From: Vanilla planifolia
Taxonomy: Eukaryota > Streptophyta > Magnoliopsida > Asparagales > Orchidaceae
Length of the DNA: 64,000 bases
Direction: 5' to 3'
NCBI GenBank assembly: GCA_023846275.1
Contig: CM043874.1
Location: forward strand, 27,563,630 to 27,627,629
This document shows positions 1 to 13,739 of this stretch, in pieces (the stretch's first letter is position 1; every line of letters begins with the position of its first letter). A program made the position numbers and the translations under genes. Under the pieces are notes generated by a model. It was not told where the DNA came from. It saw nothing but the letters and a program-made list of their open reading frames with translations, and ran no database searches.

Positions 1-2641
1 AGGGATGGTTGAGACTTTATAAGGACCTAGATGCCTTCTATGGTACTTAAGGGCTCTTGATTTTCTAGATGAGAATCTTGGTATGCTTAAATTAGGTCTT
101 AAAAAAATTCTAAGATTATTGGATGTTTTAGGTAATCTAACAAAGGAAGGTTGTGATCAACCACATATGATTTGTTGGGGTTGATATTAGAGTAAGTTTA
201 ACATATGGGATGATAATATTGTCCTTGTATAATTAGGAGTAGTAGATGATCTTGAACATTAAAAATTTTTAGGAATTGAGAGTTAGATAAGCTTAGCAAG
301 ATGAAAGAAAATTTAAACAATGCATGATTATTGTTGTGAGTAGATTGGATTTAATTAAAAATGAAGCTATAAGCTAGGTTTAAGTGAAGTGCTCAATTAC
401 CCATTCTTAGGCTTGGAAATGAGTTGTAACTTTTGGAGAAATCCTAAAATTTGATAGTTAAGATGAATGAGGTACAAGTAGATTAAGAAAATAAGTATTG
501 GATAATGTAGTTCTTGGGCAAACCTTAAATAAGGTCAATCTTAATCTTGTGTTTAGGTTTTGTTGGTTTTTAAGATTAAGTTTAGCATAAGGAAACCTTA
601 AAGAAAGAGTTGATGGTTGGACTAAGAATATGAGAACTTGGTGAATTTTTAAGCATGCTTTAAATAAGTCATTGGTTTGGAGAGATTCTTAGTTTAGCTA
701 AATTAAGTTTTTGGGTTGAATAAGGGCTTGGTTTTGGCCTTAAGATGGTTGTAAGGCTTAGCCAAGGGGCTTTTAGTACTCATTAGTGTCATCTAAACCC
801 TAGGCATGACTTGGTTTAGACCATGAGTAGCTTCTTTAAGTTCTTAAGCCATGAGTAGGACACCTTAGATGATAATGTGTGAGGCTTTGGAGAGAAATTT
901 GGAAGTGAACATTTGCTTATGTTAGCCTGAGAGGCATGGGATTCATTGGTGAAACTAATGTGAATCTAGGATGGAAAGGAAATGTTATGGCATGGAATTA
1001 TGCTTAAGGGTTAAGACCAAGATATAGGCTTTAGTGGAAGTTTAGATGATAGCCTAGATAAGGATAAAGAAACCTTAGATAATTGATTGGAGTACTAGAA
1101 AAAAATCTATGATATAATAGATAGTTGATTATGGTTTGTATGGAAATCCTAAGATATCCCAAATAGCTGATTATGGTTTGAAGGAAACCATAGGACACCT
1201 TAGATAGCTGATCAAAGTTTGGAAAGAAAACTTGAGATATCTTAAATAACTAATTAAGGTTTAAAAAATCTTAAAATACTTAGATAATTGATTAGGATTT
1301 ACAATAAGTCCTAAGATACTCTAAGTAAATTTGTTAGAGATTTGAAGAAACCCTAAATCACTCAGAAAGCACTGGATTAGAAAATTCAAATAAGAGAATG
1401 CTAATGGGCCATAAGTTGACTCACATGGTTATGGAGCGTAAGATTGTGATTTAGTGGATCATAGGATTGGATTCACAAGCATATAAAGGAAACTGATTTC
1501 ACATAAGACTCAAAACAAATTATGGAGGAATCATTTTGTGTGGTAGGACTTCTCAAATTGTAGATTGTCAAACTACATGATCAAACTCATAGGGTTGTTT
1601 AAGCATTGTATGCTTAATATGTAATCCTAAGAGACCTTAAAAGTTTAATCTCATGAGATTGGACTTTATGATTATAAAGCTCTGATTATGTGATTTATTA
1701 AGGAGTATGACTTTCAAATTAGGACTCTCATAGGCATGAAGAGAGTTCTACATTACTAGTGAAACACCAATCATCTAGTTGAGTTGCACTATAGAATAAT
1801 GAGATTACACAGATTAAAGTGGTCTTGATAGGTATTAAGCATGTTAAGATTCTTAAAAATATGCTAAAAGGTTAGTGATCAGTGTAATTCTTCTGTGATA
1901 ATATCTCAGGTTCAAATTTGGCTTAGCTTAATATGTTAAGGCCCTTTTGTTACTCCAAGTACTTAAGCATTATATTTAGTTATATCTTGATTATGCCAAA
2001 TTGATATATTCCTTTATTACTACTAATTGCTTTTATAGCATGACTTAAGAATTCTTTATTAAGCTCCTAACTCACCCCTTACATTATATGTAGATCCAAT
2101 GATTTAGGAGCTTGCATTGAATTCAAATTTGTGATTGACAGAGTCAATGCATCTTACTAGTCTTGATATTTTAAATTATATTTCATGATATCTTAGGTGA
2201 AATGATTATATTCCATTTATAGTAATATTATTTGCACTTATTAGACTTTTGGTTATATTGGACATTTATTGTGATCATTTGATAATTGCATCTTTTATAT
2301 TTCACTTTAATATAATGGAATTTAGATTTATGATTTGCATATAGATTATGATAAAACATTGGCATAATGGATTATGTTAGGATATTATGACAGGTTTGGT
2401 GGGTTACCATAACTTAAGGTGAACTAGTTTCAAAACTTGCTAGGCAACTAGTTGGAAAGGATATATGGTTTTTTTTGGGCAATAAATTATGAGCAAGATA
2501 AAAAGATTAAGGGATTGTAACTCTTACTTTTAATATCAAGCTTAGGGAGTGGAAGGTATTTGTTCAAATATATTTATTGGTTCATATGATTGGTTGCTTT
2601 AGAGGATTTAAAAAAATGTGCTAAAAAGACTTGGTGTGACA
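1..2641 (+). repeat. LTR of family X, copy X1 (5' part cut by window)
   Basis: This is non-coding LTR-like sequence. It matches, on the opposite strand, the segment at about 9501-12150: both share GGTTGGACTAAGAA next to an AAGGAAACCTT block and an ACTTGGTGA block. It also matches 39950-41124 plus 45415-45930 on the same strand, where all copies keep GACTTAAGAATT-like, TTTATTAAG-like and CACCCCTTA-like blocks. The right end reads TTGGTGTGACA, the same TGACA terminus as the other copies. No PBS or coding sequence follows, so it looks like a solo LTR. The LTR start lies outside the window. Class (Ty3/gypsy) is inferred from the TGACA terminus. Confidence 0.55.
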
Positions 2642-3699
2642 TCAGTCATATATGATTTTTTGTTGTGTTATGAGTTTTATGACTTTTCATGTATTGTAAA
2701 TAAAGCTCTTTTTTATAATTATTTCATCATATTTCCTTCTTAAGACTTAATTCATAAATAATCTATAATTTGATCATGTAAGTATGATATCTTCATTATA
2801 CTAATATGACATTTTGTTTAACCTAAGCTAACCAAGTGTTGATTGGTCGTGCATGCTATCACCCATGCATGACTCCATATCTTATTTTTGTGCAACAAAA
2901 CTTATGAAGCATATCGTACAAAACAATATGTTATACTTATATAACTTATATTTCTCATAGAATAATTAAAATAATATAGAGTAAAAATATTAAAATTGAT
3001 TATACAGAGATAATACAACATATCGTATTAGTACAATCACTTTGTAGGAGAATAAATTTACAGAACATCTTCATACAATTATGATTCTAACAAGAAAAAT
3101 ATGGGAGCAAAGTAAAAATTATTGTACACATTTATCATATTATTGAATATATATGATCTCTAAACCTCTTAAAAAATATACTAATATAATTGTATCATAC
3201 TCATATGATCTTCATGATCATCTTGTATGATGTTTATATAACTCTTAATTATGTGTGCTAAGGAGCAAACTTAAAGTACAATGTACTTGGTTATTCTAAT
3301 ATGATATATTTTAAGTAAAATTAATAGGTGAGACATACACTTCGTTGGGTCAATTAGTTCTTTTTGTTTATTATTCTAGTATGATGCACTAGTCGTGCTT
3401 GTATGAATAGTTGTTGAAAATTGTAATAACTAGTTTAATTACTTTAGGAATGTGGTTTTTTCCATTCTTATCAAACATAACCTTTTGAGAGATATAAATA
3501 GGAGTATGTTTAAGGTAAAAAGCAAAATTAATTAACTTACAAATCTTTAATAAGATAAAATAGAGTGAAGCTATAGGTATTGTCATACATTGTGAAGATC
3601 TTCTTTAACCTATTACATTCTTAGCTTCCTTGCATCTCATTCATTGTTATTTTATTAAATATTATCATATTACTTAGTAAAATTCTTCCATGTAATTTA
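2642..3699. other. AT-rich intergenic stretch, nothing recognised
   Basis: I see no coding frame, RNA gene or clear terminal repeats here. The 65-codon minus-strand frame at 3389-3586 has low-complexity composition and no family resemblance. Confidence 0.5.
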
Positions 3700-4070
3700 G
3701 ACATTATTCCATATTGTTCATGAAAGTGAAAGGTATAAGTCTTTTAAAGTAATGTATTTGTATAAGTGCTTGAATCCTTATATAGTTGTTGTATAACTCA
3801 TTTGAGTTATTTTAAGTTCAACCCCTAGTTAGTTGTAATAAAATAAGAGTCAATACTTGTTTAAGTTGACCCCTTCTTAGCTGAGACAAAAACTAAGTGG
3901 TTGTAAAGTTTGCCCCAATCTAATTGTAATAAAAAAAAGAGTGGATTAATGAAAGCTTAGTCATTTGGTTAAGATAGAGTAGATCTGAGTTTGTCTTGAA
4001 TCACCTAAAAACCTTGTGTTCAGTGTCTTATTTTTTTATATTACTTTGTTTCTTATTAACATTATGATAT
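3700..4070 (+). repeat. Possible Copia LTR 3' part
   Basis: The stretch ending in TTGAATCACCTAAAAACC, then TTGTGTTC and a T-rich tail, resembles the ends of many plant Ty1/copia LTRs, where the transcript end is followed by a 'GAATCAC..AAA..TTGTGTTC' block. It is preceded by TATATAG at about 3780. No partner LTR or internal domain was found in the window, so this would be a degraded solo LTR. The call rests on resemblance alone. Confidence 0.25.
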
Positions 4071-5340
4071 TTGAAAAAAATCTATTTTTTAAAAGTAATT
4101 ATTAATCATATTCTAATCACATGAAGCTAAAGTTATTATAATAGGTTTGTTATTGCATTTAAAACTTTTAAAAGCTTAAAATTGCCCCCCCACCCCCACT
4201 CTTATGGGCATCACATTTCAACACCAACAACTACTTAATAACATATGAAGTGTATATCCAAGCTATAACAAACATAACGTACCACATATCAACCTATAAA
4301 TAGTATAGTAAAATGAGATAGTACTTGTACAAATATCATGTAAAATCATATGCATCTTGAGGGCTCTTTATCTTGCATGTGTGATTAATATCTCTCTCCT
4401 TACAATGTCTATCTTTATGTGATGTGAAGATATACCTTATATTATAAGCACTAAATGAGATTTTAAAGAACTTAATAGATAAATTAATAAAATAAAAAAT
4501 AAAAATGATATATTATAATAAATATTATCTAATAAAATAACTTCATGTTATAAATTATGAAATACAAAATAAAATATTTAAATATTTGATCTATTATTCC
4601 AATCCTTTACATGTTTATATAAATAATTTTTCTAAGTCATCTTTTATTTACAAGGTCTAATTTTTCTTATAAACAATATTCTTATTCTATAATATATCAA
4701 ATATCATATTCATAGATCTCTACTTGAAGGAATAAACATATCGATAAACCTTTAAAAGTATAAACATATTCAAGTTTATATTCAACATCTAAGTCACACA
4801 TAAGGGTTTGAAAACTACACCCACCTCCCAACATAAAGTGTTAAAGGAAATACCAAATATAAGTTTGATCCTAAACTAATACTCACCATCCTTTACAAAA
4901 AATAATAGCAAAAAAGGATGTCATATAATATCTAATGCAATCTCGTATCAAAGAATAATATAAACTAACACCTACCACCCTACACAAAATACTAATATTA
5001 AATCCTAAAATAATAGCAATGTGATCTATGAGATAATGCATTAATAAAACCTAATTTTCATATATTATAACATTCTAGATTTTCCAAACCATAGCCATTA
5101 TAAAAGTATGATATTTAATCAAATATCTTTTTTTTCTCATATTTAGTATATACCATTATCATCTATGTTATCCCACAAATCCATATACAACATGTCAAGC
5201 ATTATCATATATAATATATAAATACAAAAATGAATGATAATGAGATAGTCCATAGTAATCACAAGCAAAGTTAATATGAAACACAATATAATTGGAATCA
5301 TGTTATATAAATGAAATGTAAGTTGAAATTTACACCATGG
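4071..5340. other. AT-rich stretch, no gene seen
   Basis: There is no coding frame or RNA gene. The only local oddity is a C-rich tract at 4185-4197 (seven C, A, five C) in an otherwise AT-rich context. The right part may already be LTR sequence of element G1, but the boundary is not visible. Confidence 0.45.
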
Positions 5341-5349
5341 ATAAACTAA

Positions 5350-6680
5350 TAATAATCTTTTTAGATTTTTCCACTTAATTTTGATGGAAAAATGACACTT
5401 TCAACTTCCTTTTCCTCTTAATTTCCTACAATTAACATCATATGCACATTAATTATTAATTTAACTATTTTAATATATTTTATATATTCTATAACTATTA
5501 TATACCCCATTAACAACTCCAATTTCATCCCTTACTACAGTACCCATGCACCATACATTGTATATTCTTAACTTTTCTTATTAATGTATCATATGCAACT
5601 ATGTCTAATGTAAAACACTATACAATCACCCCCAACATATTAAATGCTCACCTTTGCTACCTTGTCTCAAAAGTAATGCACCATATGTTGAAGCTAACAT
5701 TTACATATAGTTTAATACATCTTATGCCACCTAATTATATTGTATATAAACTCCTTTACTTAATATCTTCTTGATCTGACAATATACATTATCGCTAACA
5801 TTTAATACAAGTAGATCAATGCATCATATGCTAACTTCAACATATCGTGCATGGACTCTCTTCCGTACACTACCTCAAGGATCACAAACTAAATGTTTTA
5901 CCTAACATATGATATGTCCAAATATTAAACAAATGAAAAAAGCAAAAATTACTCAGATTTTTCTTCAAATTTAATCCAACACTTCTCAAAATATGAAAAA
6001 TAAGATTTTATATACTAAAATAAATTCAAAACAAGGTTAAAATCATGAAATATAATTTAATTACCACAAAAGATTCATCTTTTTATTTCTAATTCCATAA
6101 ATTGATTGTAGTGGCTTTTTGTTCTTATTTTCTCTATTCTCCTCTATTGCAATAGTTAATTCACTTTGCATTCTTTCTATATTACTTACCATTTCCCTAG
6201 TTTCCTTCTTCTATTTTTCCTTTCTAAACTTACAAAACTACTCTTATTTCTTAATTCCTTCATTTATCAATTAGTAATCTTAAGCAATGGATTAATAACT
6301 TGTAAAATTACCAATTTATTTCTCACAAGTTCAAAACTTACATTTATGTCCAATATTTAAAAATTTTATAATAAAATAAATAGACTTGAAAAAATTATAA
6401 ACTAAATGTCATTAGATTCACATCAAAGAGCTTTATACAAAGATATGCTTAATTTGAAATTTTGAAATCATTTTGTAAAATAGCATACTTTTAATGAAAA
6501 ATATTAAAACATTAATATTCTATTTCATCTTCACTAAATTTAAAAATATCAACTTTATTATACCAATACACAAATTATATGCCACATACATAACTTTATA
6601 CTTTTTTACAACATAGTACATAAACTTAAATTTTGAGATGTTGTAATCTCGTCCTAGTATAAAAATTTCATCCAAAAATT
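5350..6680 (-). repeat. Left (3') LTR of G1
   Basis: The segment 5900-6650 aligns directly with 16140-16860, about 10.3 kb away. Shared blocks include ATCATGAAAT, TCTATTCTCCT and ACATAACTTTATACTT, in the same order and orientation. Direct repeats flanking gypsy domains are expected for an LTR pair. Exact ends and target-site duplication could not be fixed. Confidence 0.6.
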
Positions 6681-6773
6681 TAGAAATATACTATATACCT
6701 TTACATTACATATGATTCTACTTTTCAAGTAGCTTTTCTTTTTGTTTGATCCTATTACAATACCTTAATCATA

Positions 6774-6807
6774 TAGATAGATAGATAGATATATATATAT
6801 ATATATC
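6774..6807. repeat. (ATAG)n-(AT)n microsatellite
   Basis: A short GATA/ATAG run passes into an AT dinucleotide run, just right of the G1 left LTR. Confidence 0.9.
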
Positions 6808-6979
6808 ACTTTATTTTGTAGTACCTTCTCTTTCTTATCAAATATTTGCATTAGAATCTCTAGAATAAGTCAATTTTATCTAAATTTTAATATCTTGAGT
6901 CTCATAACTAATAATATAAGAAAGTTCTAAAATATATCTTCTTAGAGATGAGCATAAAACATATCATGAATCCCAGATG

Positions 6980-7640
6980 GTTGTGATGGTAAAACTACAT
7001 AATATGTCACAAGCCCAAATCTTTCCAAAATCTAAAATGGACTAATGAATTTAGGTTTTTACTTTTTTACCTTTATAAATTATATTATGTCTTTTATTAT
7101 ACTCACTTTAATAAAACAATGATTACCTTCTTAAAACCCCACTTCGCTATGTTGGGCATCAAAACACTTATTTTATTGATCTTACACTTTTTTCAAATTA
7201 TCTTAAAAAATCCTTATTTTATATGTGGTTTCTTCAACAAATTTAGTACTCATTATGCTTCTTTCCATACTTTCATGCTAACACAAAAGTAACTAATATT
7301 TTCTTTCAAATAAAGCTTTATATGATACTTTGCCAATATTAGATAGATAATTATTATTGTGTGCAAGTTCTATTAGTGGAAAGTGACTTTTCTAATCTCC
7401 ACCAAAATCCAATATAGACAAACTTAATAAATCTTCTAATACTTTGATAGTTCTTTTTGTTTGACCATCAATTTAATGATAAAAGATTGTATTAAATTTC
7501 AAATTGATGCTCAATACTTAATGCACATTCTTCTAAAAATGTGAAGTAAATATTAGATCTCAAATTAAAGTAAATGCCCTTGGTACATCAAGTTATTTAA
7601 TAATATGACACATGTAAGTCTTGGCTAACGTCTTAGTAAA
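6980..7640 (-). pseudogene. G1 integrase remnant
   Basis: The reverse complement of about 7620-7290 reads in one frame, with stops, as the end of a Ty3/gypsy integrase core. It contains 'IDGQTKRTIKVLEDLLSLS', matching the conserved HPQTDGQSERTxxxLEDxLR block, followed by 'LDFGGD'. Upstream in the same frame is a DxxFTSxFW-like block. Further left (about 7000-7180) the K-x-YAD-x-R-type segment survives weakly. Integrase inserts the cDNA copy into host chromosomes. The stops make this copy non-functional. The family assignment is secure because several consecutive blocks match in order. Confidence 0.85.
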
Positions 7641-8599
7641 ATATATTTTTGTAGACAAAAATTGAGCTAATCTTGTTAATATATTTATTATTAATTATAT
7701 AGAATTATATTTTGTTGATGTTTTAGGTAATTATATAACAAAAAATACCTTCTCATTTCCATTCAAAAATAGGTTAAGCATGAAATAATTCTTCGAAACT
7801 TTGTTGTTCTTCCTTCACTTATTTAAAACCAAACATTTTCTAACTTAATTAGTTATATTTCTTTTAAATCTTAATTGATAATATCTTTGATTCAAATCAT
7901 GATGCATTTTCTTTTCTCCTACAAGTATAAAGCACTTAGATCTATGTGCTTCCTTTAATAACAATTCTTTAAGCTAAATGCTTTAGAATACATTGCCTAC
8001 ATTGAAATCATAACACCACATTTTGATCCAATTTAAAGTTATAATCCATTCCTTTTTAACTTTTTGAATCATGTTTTAAGATTCTAAATCCTCTTTATGA
8101 TCTTCTTTAATAAATTCTAACCTAATATGGTCTTATTGATAATTAAAATAATAATAGCATATTCTTTTGAATAAAACTTTCTAATTGTAATTTATTTTTT
8201 TCTCTTCCCTCAAAGTTAATATCATGTTTCTACTTTTCTGCTTAAAGCATTAATTTCACCATTATCTCATCTAGGATTATATATGATTTTTAAATAATAA
8301 TCTTTTAGAGATCCTAATTGTCCTCTTTGACTTAGATTTAACTCTTAAGTAAAAATATATTTCAAACTTTAATAGCCAATGAATATCTTATATTTTGCTT
8401 CATAAAATAATATCTCTAGATTTTTAAGATAAAACCAATTGCCACTAATTCCAAATAATGAACAAGGTAATCCATCTTTTGTGGTTTCAATGGTCTAAAT
8501 GCGTATGTAATAACATTCTTAGATTGTATTAACACATAACTTAATTCTTGTAATGATGCATGATTGTATCCCTAATATTGCTTTATTCCTTCCAAATAA

Positions 8600-9100
8600 T
8601 ACTAGAATTTGAGCTCAAGTAAATTTATCCTTTAATATTTATAAACAACTCTCACTTGTGTTCTAGTAAAATTTAACTACTTTCTATGTTAATCTAGTCA
8701 ATAGAAAAGTTATTTGTGAGAACCCTTTCACAAGTTTCCAATAACAACTAGCCATTCCAAGAAAAACTTTGTATTTTAGATGTTGATACAGGTCTTAGGC
8801 AACTCACTATTGCTAAGATTTTCTATTCAACATTAACCAAATATCTGAAAAACACCACTTTACATTATCCAAAATTCATATTTGGAAAATTTTGAAATAT
8901 AATTGATATTCTCAAAAAATTTGTAAATATAAATGAAAGCAATGCTCTTTTATGTTTTTTGAATAAATTGAGATATCATCTTTGAATAGAATAACAAATT
9001 AATCTAAATATTTTTTAAAAATCTAATAATTAAGTCCATAAATATTGTAGGGGTATTTTGTCAACCTAAAGGTCAACACCCAAAATTCATAATGATCAAA
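8600..9100 (-). pseudogene. G1 reverse transcriptase remnant
   Basis: On the minus strand the segment reads as the central and C-terminal part of a Ty3/gypsy RT. It has a FGLTNAPATFMDLM-like block, then 'FVILFKDDISIYSKN', which contains the catalytic pair equivalent to YxDD (here FKDD). After that comes the connection block 'FLGMASCYWKLVKGFSQ', matching FLGLAGYYRRFVKGFS. Reading requires frame changes and passes stops. The first aspartate block is lost or displaced. RT copies the element RNA to DNA in the virus-like particle. This copy is dead. Confidence 0.85.
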
Positions 9101-9500
9101 CCCTGTTCTATAAATGATCTTCTATATATCATCCTTTATTCTTAATTAATAATAACTTAATCTTAAATAAAATTTAGAAAAAATCATAACTCTTTGAGAA
9201 AAATCAAATGGATTAAGAATCTTTAATAGATGATATTTATTCTTAATGATAATCTTCTATCATCTTTTTTTTCACAAATAATATAAACAATACTAAAAAT
9301 CAAATGAATACTTTTTAAAATAATTTTTAAATATGTAATTTAACTTATTAAAGTTATGTTTATGTCATTATATATAAAGCTTTTGAAATGACTTAGCACT
9401 TGAATAAATTTAATTTTAAATTATATTTCTCTTTTGTGATAACTTTTATAAACCTCTAGAAATATGTCTATGTGCTTATAAACCATTGGTACCTCTAATA

Positions 9501-12500
9501 TGTCATAGCCACTTTTTGTAGTAATTTTTTTCTTAGGTGTAACTAAACATATGTACTAATCAATATGTCTAGCCAGCCATCTTTCACTCACTAGGTCTGA
9601 TAGTCAAACTAAGAATCATGATCTCTTAATTTGATAATCATGTTCATGGCATACCATAAAAAATGAATCTTATCCCTACCTCAATTGGTTGCTTAATCAA
9701 TTCAAGAACTGGTTCACTCTAAGCTAGATAACTTATTAATATATACTAGTATGTGCATGGCATCAAAGAAAATCTATAATTAAGTATATCCATACAAATC
9801 CATGATATAAAACAAACTATCACATGATTCATTCCATCCAAAAATCTAAATTTATCACATGAAATAATATAAAATATAAATATCAAAGTCCATCATTCTA
9901 TATAATCCAAAGTCCAATAATATAAATGAAAATATTAAAAATGAATAGTGATTATATTATAATATTATTTAAAATCTAGATGGATGAATAATCTTTTAAA
10001 AGTATTGAATATAATGCCTTACTCTAACTCTTGGTTTAGCTCTTAACTCCATATTCTTATAGATGATATAAGGGGATGCACTAAGCCTAATAAAAAATTC
10101 TCAAGTTTTATTAATGAAACAAACATGAAATAATATAATGATAGAGTAAAATTATCAATAAAAGGAAAAAAATTAATAAAGTATCATAGCTTACCAAATT
10201 AATCTAATTATAAAATTATAATTATTGGCTCCATCTCATATCCATTAGGACCTAATGAGTCTCAATGGAATCATAATCAACCCATAATAAGTATAGTCAA
10301 TAATTTGACACTTTTTTCAAGCCCATGAGATCCTTAATTTAAGTCTAAACTCTTATCTTATCACATAACTTAACACTCTATTAGAGAAAAATTTAGACAC
10401 TTAGGGCCAACCCATATTTTTATAGGAGTCCTCATCAACCATGTGACACTCTAGAAAGTATTCTAACACATCAATGATCTCTTATTATGACCTATAATAA
10501 CACTCAGTCATCCCAAAATCTTTCACACATGATCTGATAATCCACACATTAAGGATCTACTAATCACATGGACCACCTCACAATATTTAAGTACTCTTAA
10601 AAATGTGCAACACTCCATCACCATATGCTTGGGCATATCTAAGATCCTTCTATAGAGTCCTATGTAATATGGCATGCAATCTCCACACCTAGTGACAATT
10701 CTACTATCTGGTATTTTTGACCTACTTAACTCTGACTAGTAGGTCCATCAACTATGGTCCATTACATCATAGTTCATGTCACCATTAACTTGTTTATGAA
10801 ATGAATCAATATATTTTATTTGTATTCCTAATCTATCATCTAAATGATCCTATGGATTTCTTTAGAACCCTAATTCTCTAATTGAGCCATCTGAGTTTTT
10901 CTCAAAACTGTTCTACTATATGGGTTAACCTAAAGTTTCTATCAAATTTCAATCAACTTATCTGGGGTAATTCTTACCTATCACATTTTTCATGTTTATA
11001 TCTAATTTTTGCCTTTTTCTTAATCGAAAAGTGTCACTAAAATCTATTAACCTGCCTAAGCTACTCCTTGAGTACTCAGTCAAGTTTTAAGTCATTAACT
11101 CAAACCCTTTTATTCATAATCCTTCATTCTCTAACCTAGGTTGACATGAGTTCTATTAGTAAGTTTCTCATGCCTTGCAATCCCACAGGGGTCATTCTAC
11201 CCTTCCAAAAGGCCTCTTTTAAGAAATATACACCTTTTAGACTAGTATTTATGATGTCAATTCATGGTTTAAGTGCTTAATTTGGTGTTACTCATAATCT
11301 TACTTATCAAAATAAGTTAGTTAAGGGTTTAACAAAGCTAAAAGTGAACATTTAGACCTTTAGTCAAGCTTAAAACCACTCTTAAGGTGAAAACTAAGAT
11401 CTCTATGTAAATCAAACATCATCTGAAGTCTAAAGAAGAGCCTCATCAAAATGTAACCTTATCTTGAGTGTGCTCAGTATCTCACCAAGTGCTTATTGTT
11501 CTTAGTCCAACCCTAATTTTTGTCATCAAGGTTTCCTTGTGCAAAGCTCATAATCCTTAGAAACTTTTTTAATCTTGATATATTCTTAGTTCCCAAGTTA
11601 TTCTTAACATTAGCCAAAGCTCATTCAAGTCATAACTTACTTCTAACTTTGACAAGTGTTACTTGGGTACTTAACTTTATCTAAGAATCAAATTTCAAAT
11701 CTTAAATATTTAAATTTCAAATATTAGATATTCAAATTTTAAGTCTAGAACATTCCAAATTAAAACATAAGGCATTTAAATTTTAATTTCTAAAACATCA
11801 ATTTCCAATCCTTAAATTTACTTGGTCAAACCAATAGTTCTATAAGATTAGTCTAAGCCAACCAAGCCTATTAAGTTAACTTAAGTTTTTTTTCTCAATT
11901 TTCTTTACCAATTCAATCAAACCTAATCCTTTTTACTACACCAAATTGAGACCTAAATATCTCTTAATCTTATTCTAAAGCCAACCCAAGGCTCTCAAGC
12001 CTCCCTACAAGTAAACCTAAACATTAGGCATGCCTTGGAAGCCATCTAAAGTACTTTATAAGATCTCTTCTTACAACAAAAAACCCTTGGTTGAGCCAAA
12101 CAACTCAACACCAAGGCTTAATTTGAGAGAAAAGCCCCTATTGGCAACAAAATTTAGTGTTTCAATTCAATCTTTATAGACAAAATTATCATAGGATCTT
12201 GGTGGTGTCTCTTGTCATAAACTCAAAAAATGTTTTTAGATTGTCTTGTCATAATTTATTATCATGTCATATACTTAATTTTGGTTTAGCATAACTTCAA
12301 CATTCGCTAAAAAATCTCGTTATTTCAACAACATAATTTCATATTTATTATGGTAAAGACTAATTAATTATATATTGAAACAACCAAGCCACTTCATCAT
12401 AGAATTTATCCTAATCATTGTTCAAGCCATAGTTTGAAGCGATCTACAATATTTCATGAAGAGTCTCAATTTCATCCAGCACATGGTTGTAATTTTATCA

Positions 12501-13735
12501 TCATTAACTAAGAATTTGACTTATCATCAATAAAATTTATTATATGCATGAGTTTCAACTAACTTCTTGATAATCAAAGCCATGAGATAATTCATAATAT
12601 AGCATAACACATTTTGGCGACATGGTTTCCTTCCATTCCAACATTAAATAATTGCATCAACTCAATAATTTTACTTAAGAATGTACTAAAATCATTATCA
12701 TAATTTCTATTACTATTAGAACTTGAATTTTGCATGCATAATTTCTCAAAAACATCATGAAGTTTTGGCCAAGCATGTTACATAATTTCTAAACAGCATC
12801 ATGAAGTTACAGTGTGAACTTGAATTTTGTATGCATGATTTCTCAACAACATCATGAAGTTTTAGCCAAACATGTTACATAATTTTTAAGTAGCAAAATT
12901 CATGAATTTCATATTGTATCATTACAACAATTTCATGTAAACATTAAATTGCTTTTTAATCACCAAAAGAGCAACATTATGTCTCAGTTACCATCAATAT
13001 GGACTAAATTCAATATATAAAATCTCAATTTTAAAGAAGAATAACAATCTAAAGCTTAGCCAAAATCTATTTACATGCATGCTAGCAAATTATTTCATTG
13101 TTGTTAACTTAGAATGCTTATAGGTTTATATGCAAAACATGAGAATCTACCTACCTTGTTAAGAAAGTAGAGGTCTACATTATTAAGATGTCTTCTCTTC
13201 TTGAAGTTAGCTTGAAGTTCCTCCTTTCCTTGCTTACTCTCAATCTCTTTTCCATAGCTTCTCTTAAGTAGGAGTCCTTATAATAATTCATTGCTAGAAG
13301 GTGTTAAACATCCAACTTTAATGCATCTTAATGTCTTATATAACTAGCAAAATATTTCTTAGATCATCTCAAGTCAATTAGTATAGTTTTATCTCATCCT
13401 TATCCTCAAAGATTATGCATTATAAGTTGGATTTATTTCTATTACTTCCTTTTTCCTTATGTGACTCATTGATTCCTACTATTAAGGAATCTCACACAAA
13501 TCTTTTTTCTACCTCACGTTTGAAATATATCAAGATAACCATAGAATTCAACCCACATTTAAGGCTATAAAAGATATCACATTTAAGCATCCTTATCTCA
13601 TAATTCAAGATGTGCAAGATAAGATCCAAATTCATATATTATTATTCAAATTTTAAATTTTGAAATTCAAACTTGAATAATTTTCAAAATTTAAATGCAT
13701 TTAAATTTCAAAAAATCATTCAAACTTTAAATAAC
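9501..13735 (-). mobile_element. Family X LTR, copy X2, nested in G1
   Basis: The left end TGTCATAGCC is the reverse complement of the ...TGACA end seen in X1 and X3, followed by the same A/T-rich block (AAAAAG..TTAC on the sense strand). Segments about 9501-12150 match X1 in inverted orientation. Gypsy pol of G1 stops just left of it and resumes at about 13740, so the whole interval is best read as one insertion of about 4.2 kb. The portion 12150-13735 has no counterpart in the window and could be the 5' part of a long LTR or a further insertion. No coding domains were found, so it is probably a solo LTR. Confidence 0.5.
12719..12905. repeat. 97-bp tandem duplication
   Basis: Two adjacent copies start GAACTTGAATTTTG at 12719 and 12816. 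They share ATTTCTCAA, CATCATGAAGTTTT and CATGTTACATAATTT in register. The second copy is incomplete at its right end. It lies inside the X2 segment. Confidence 0.8.
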
Positions 13736-13739
13736 TAAT

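Noticed and set aside
4185..4197. G-quadruplex on the minus strand
   Set aside because: Only two G runs of seven and five are present; four separate runs with normal loops cannot be drawn convincingly.
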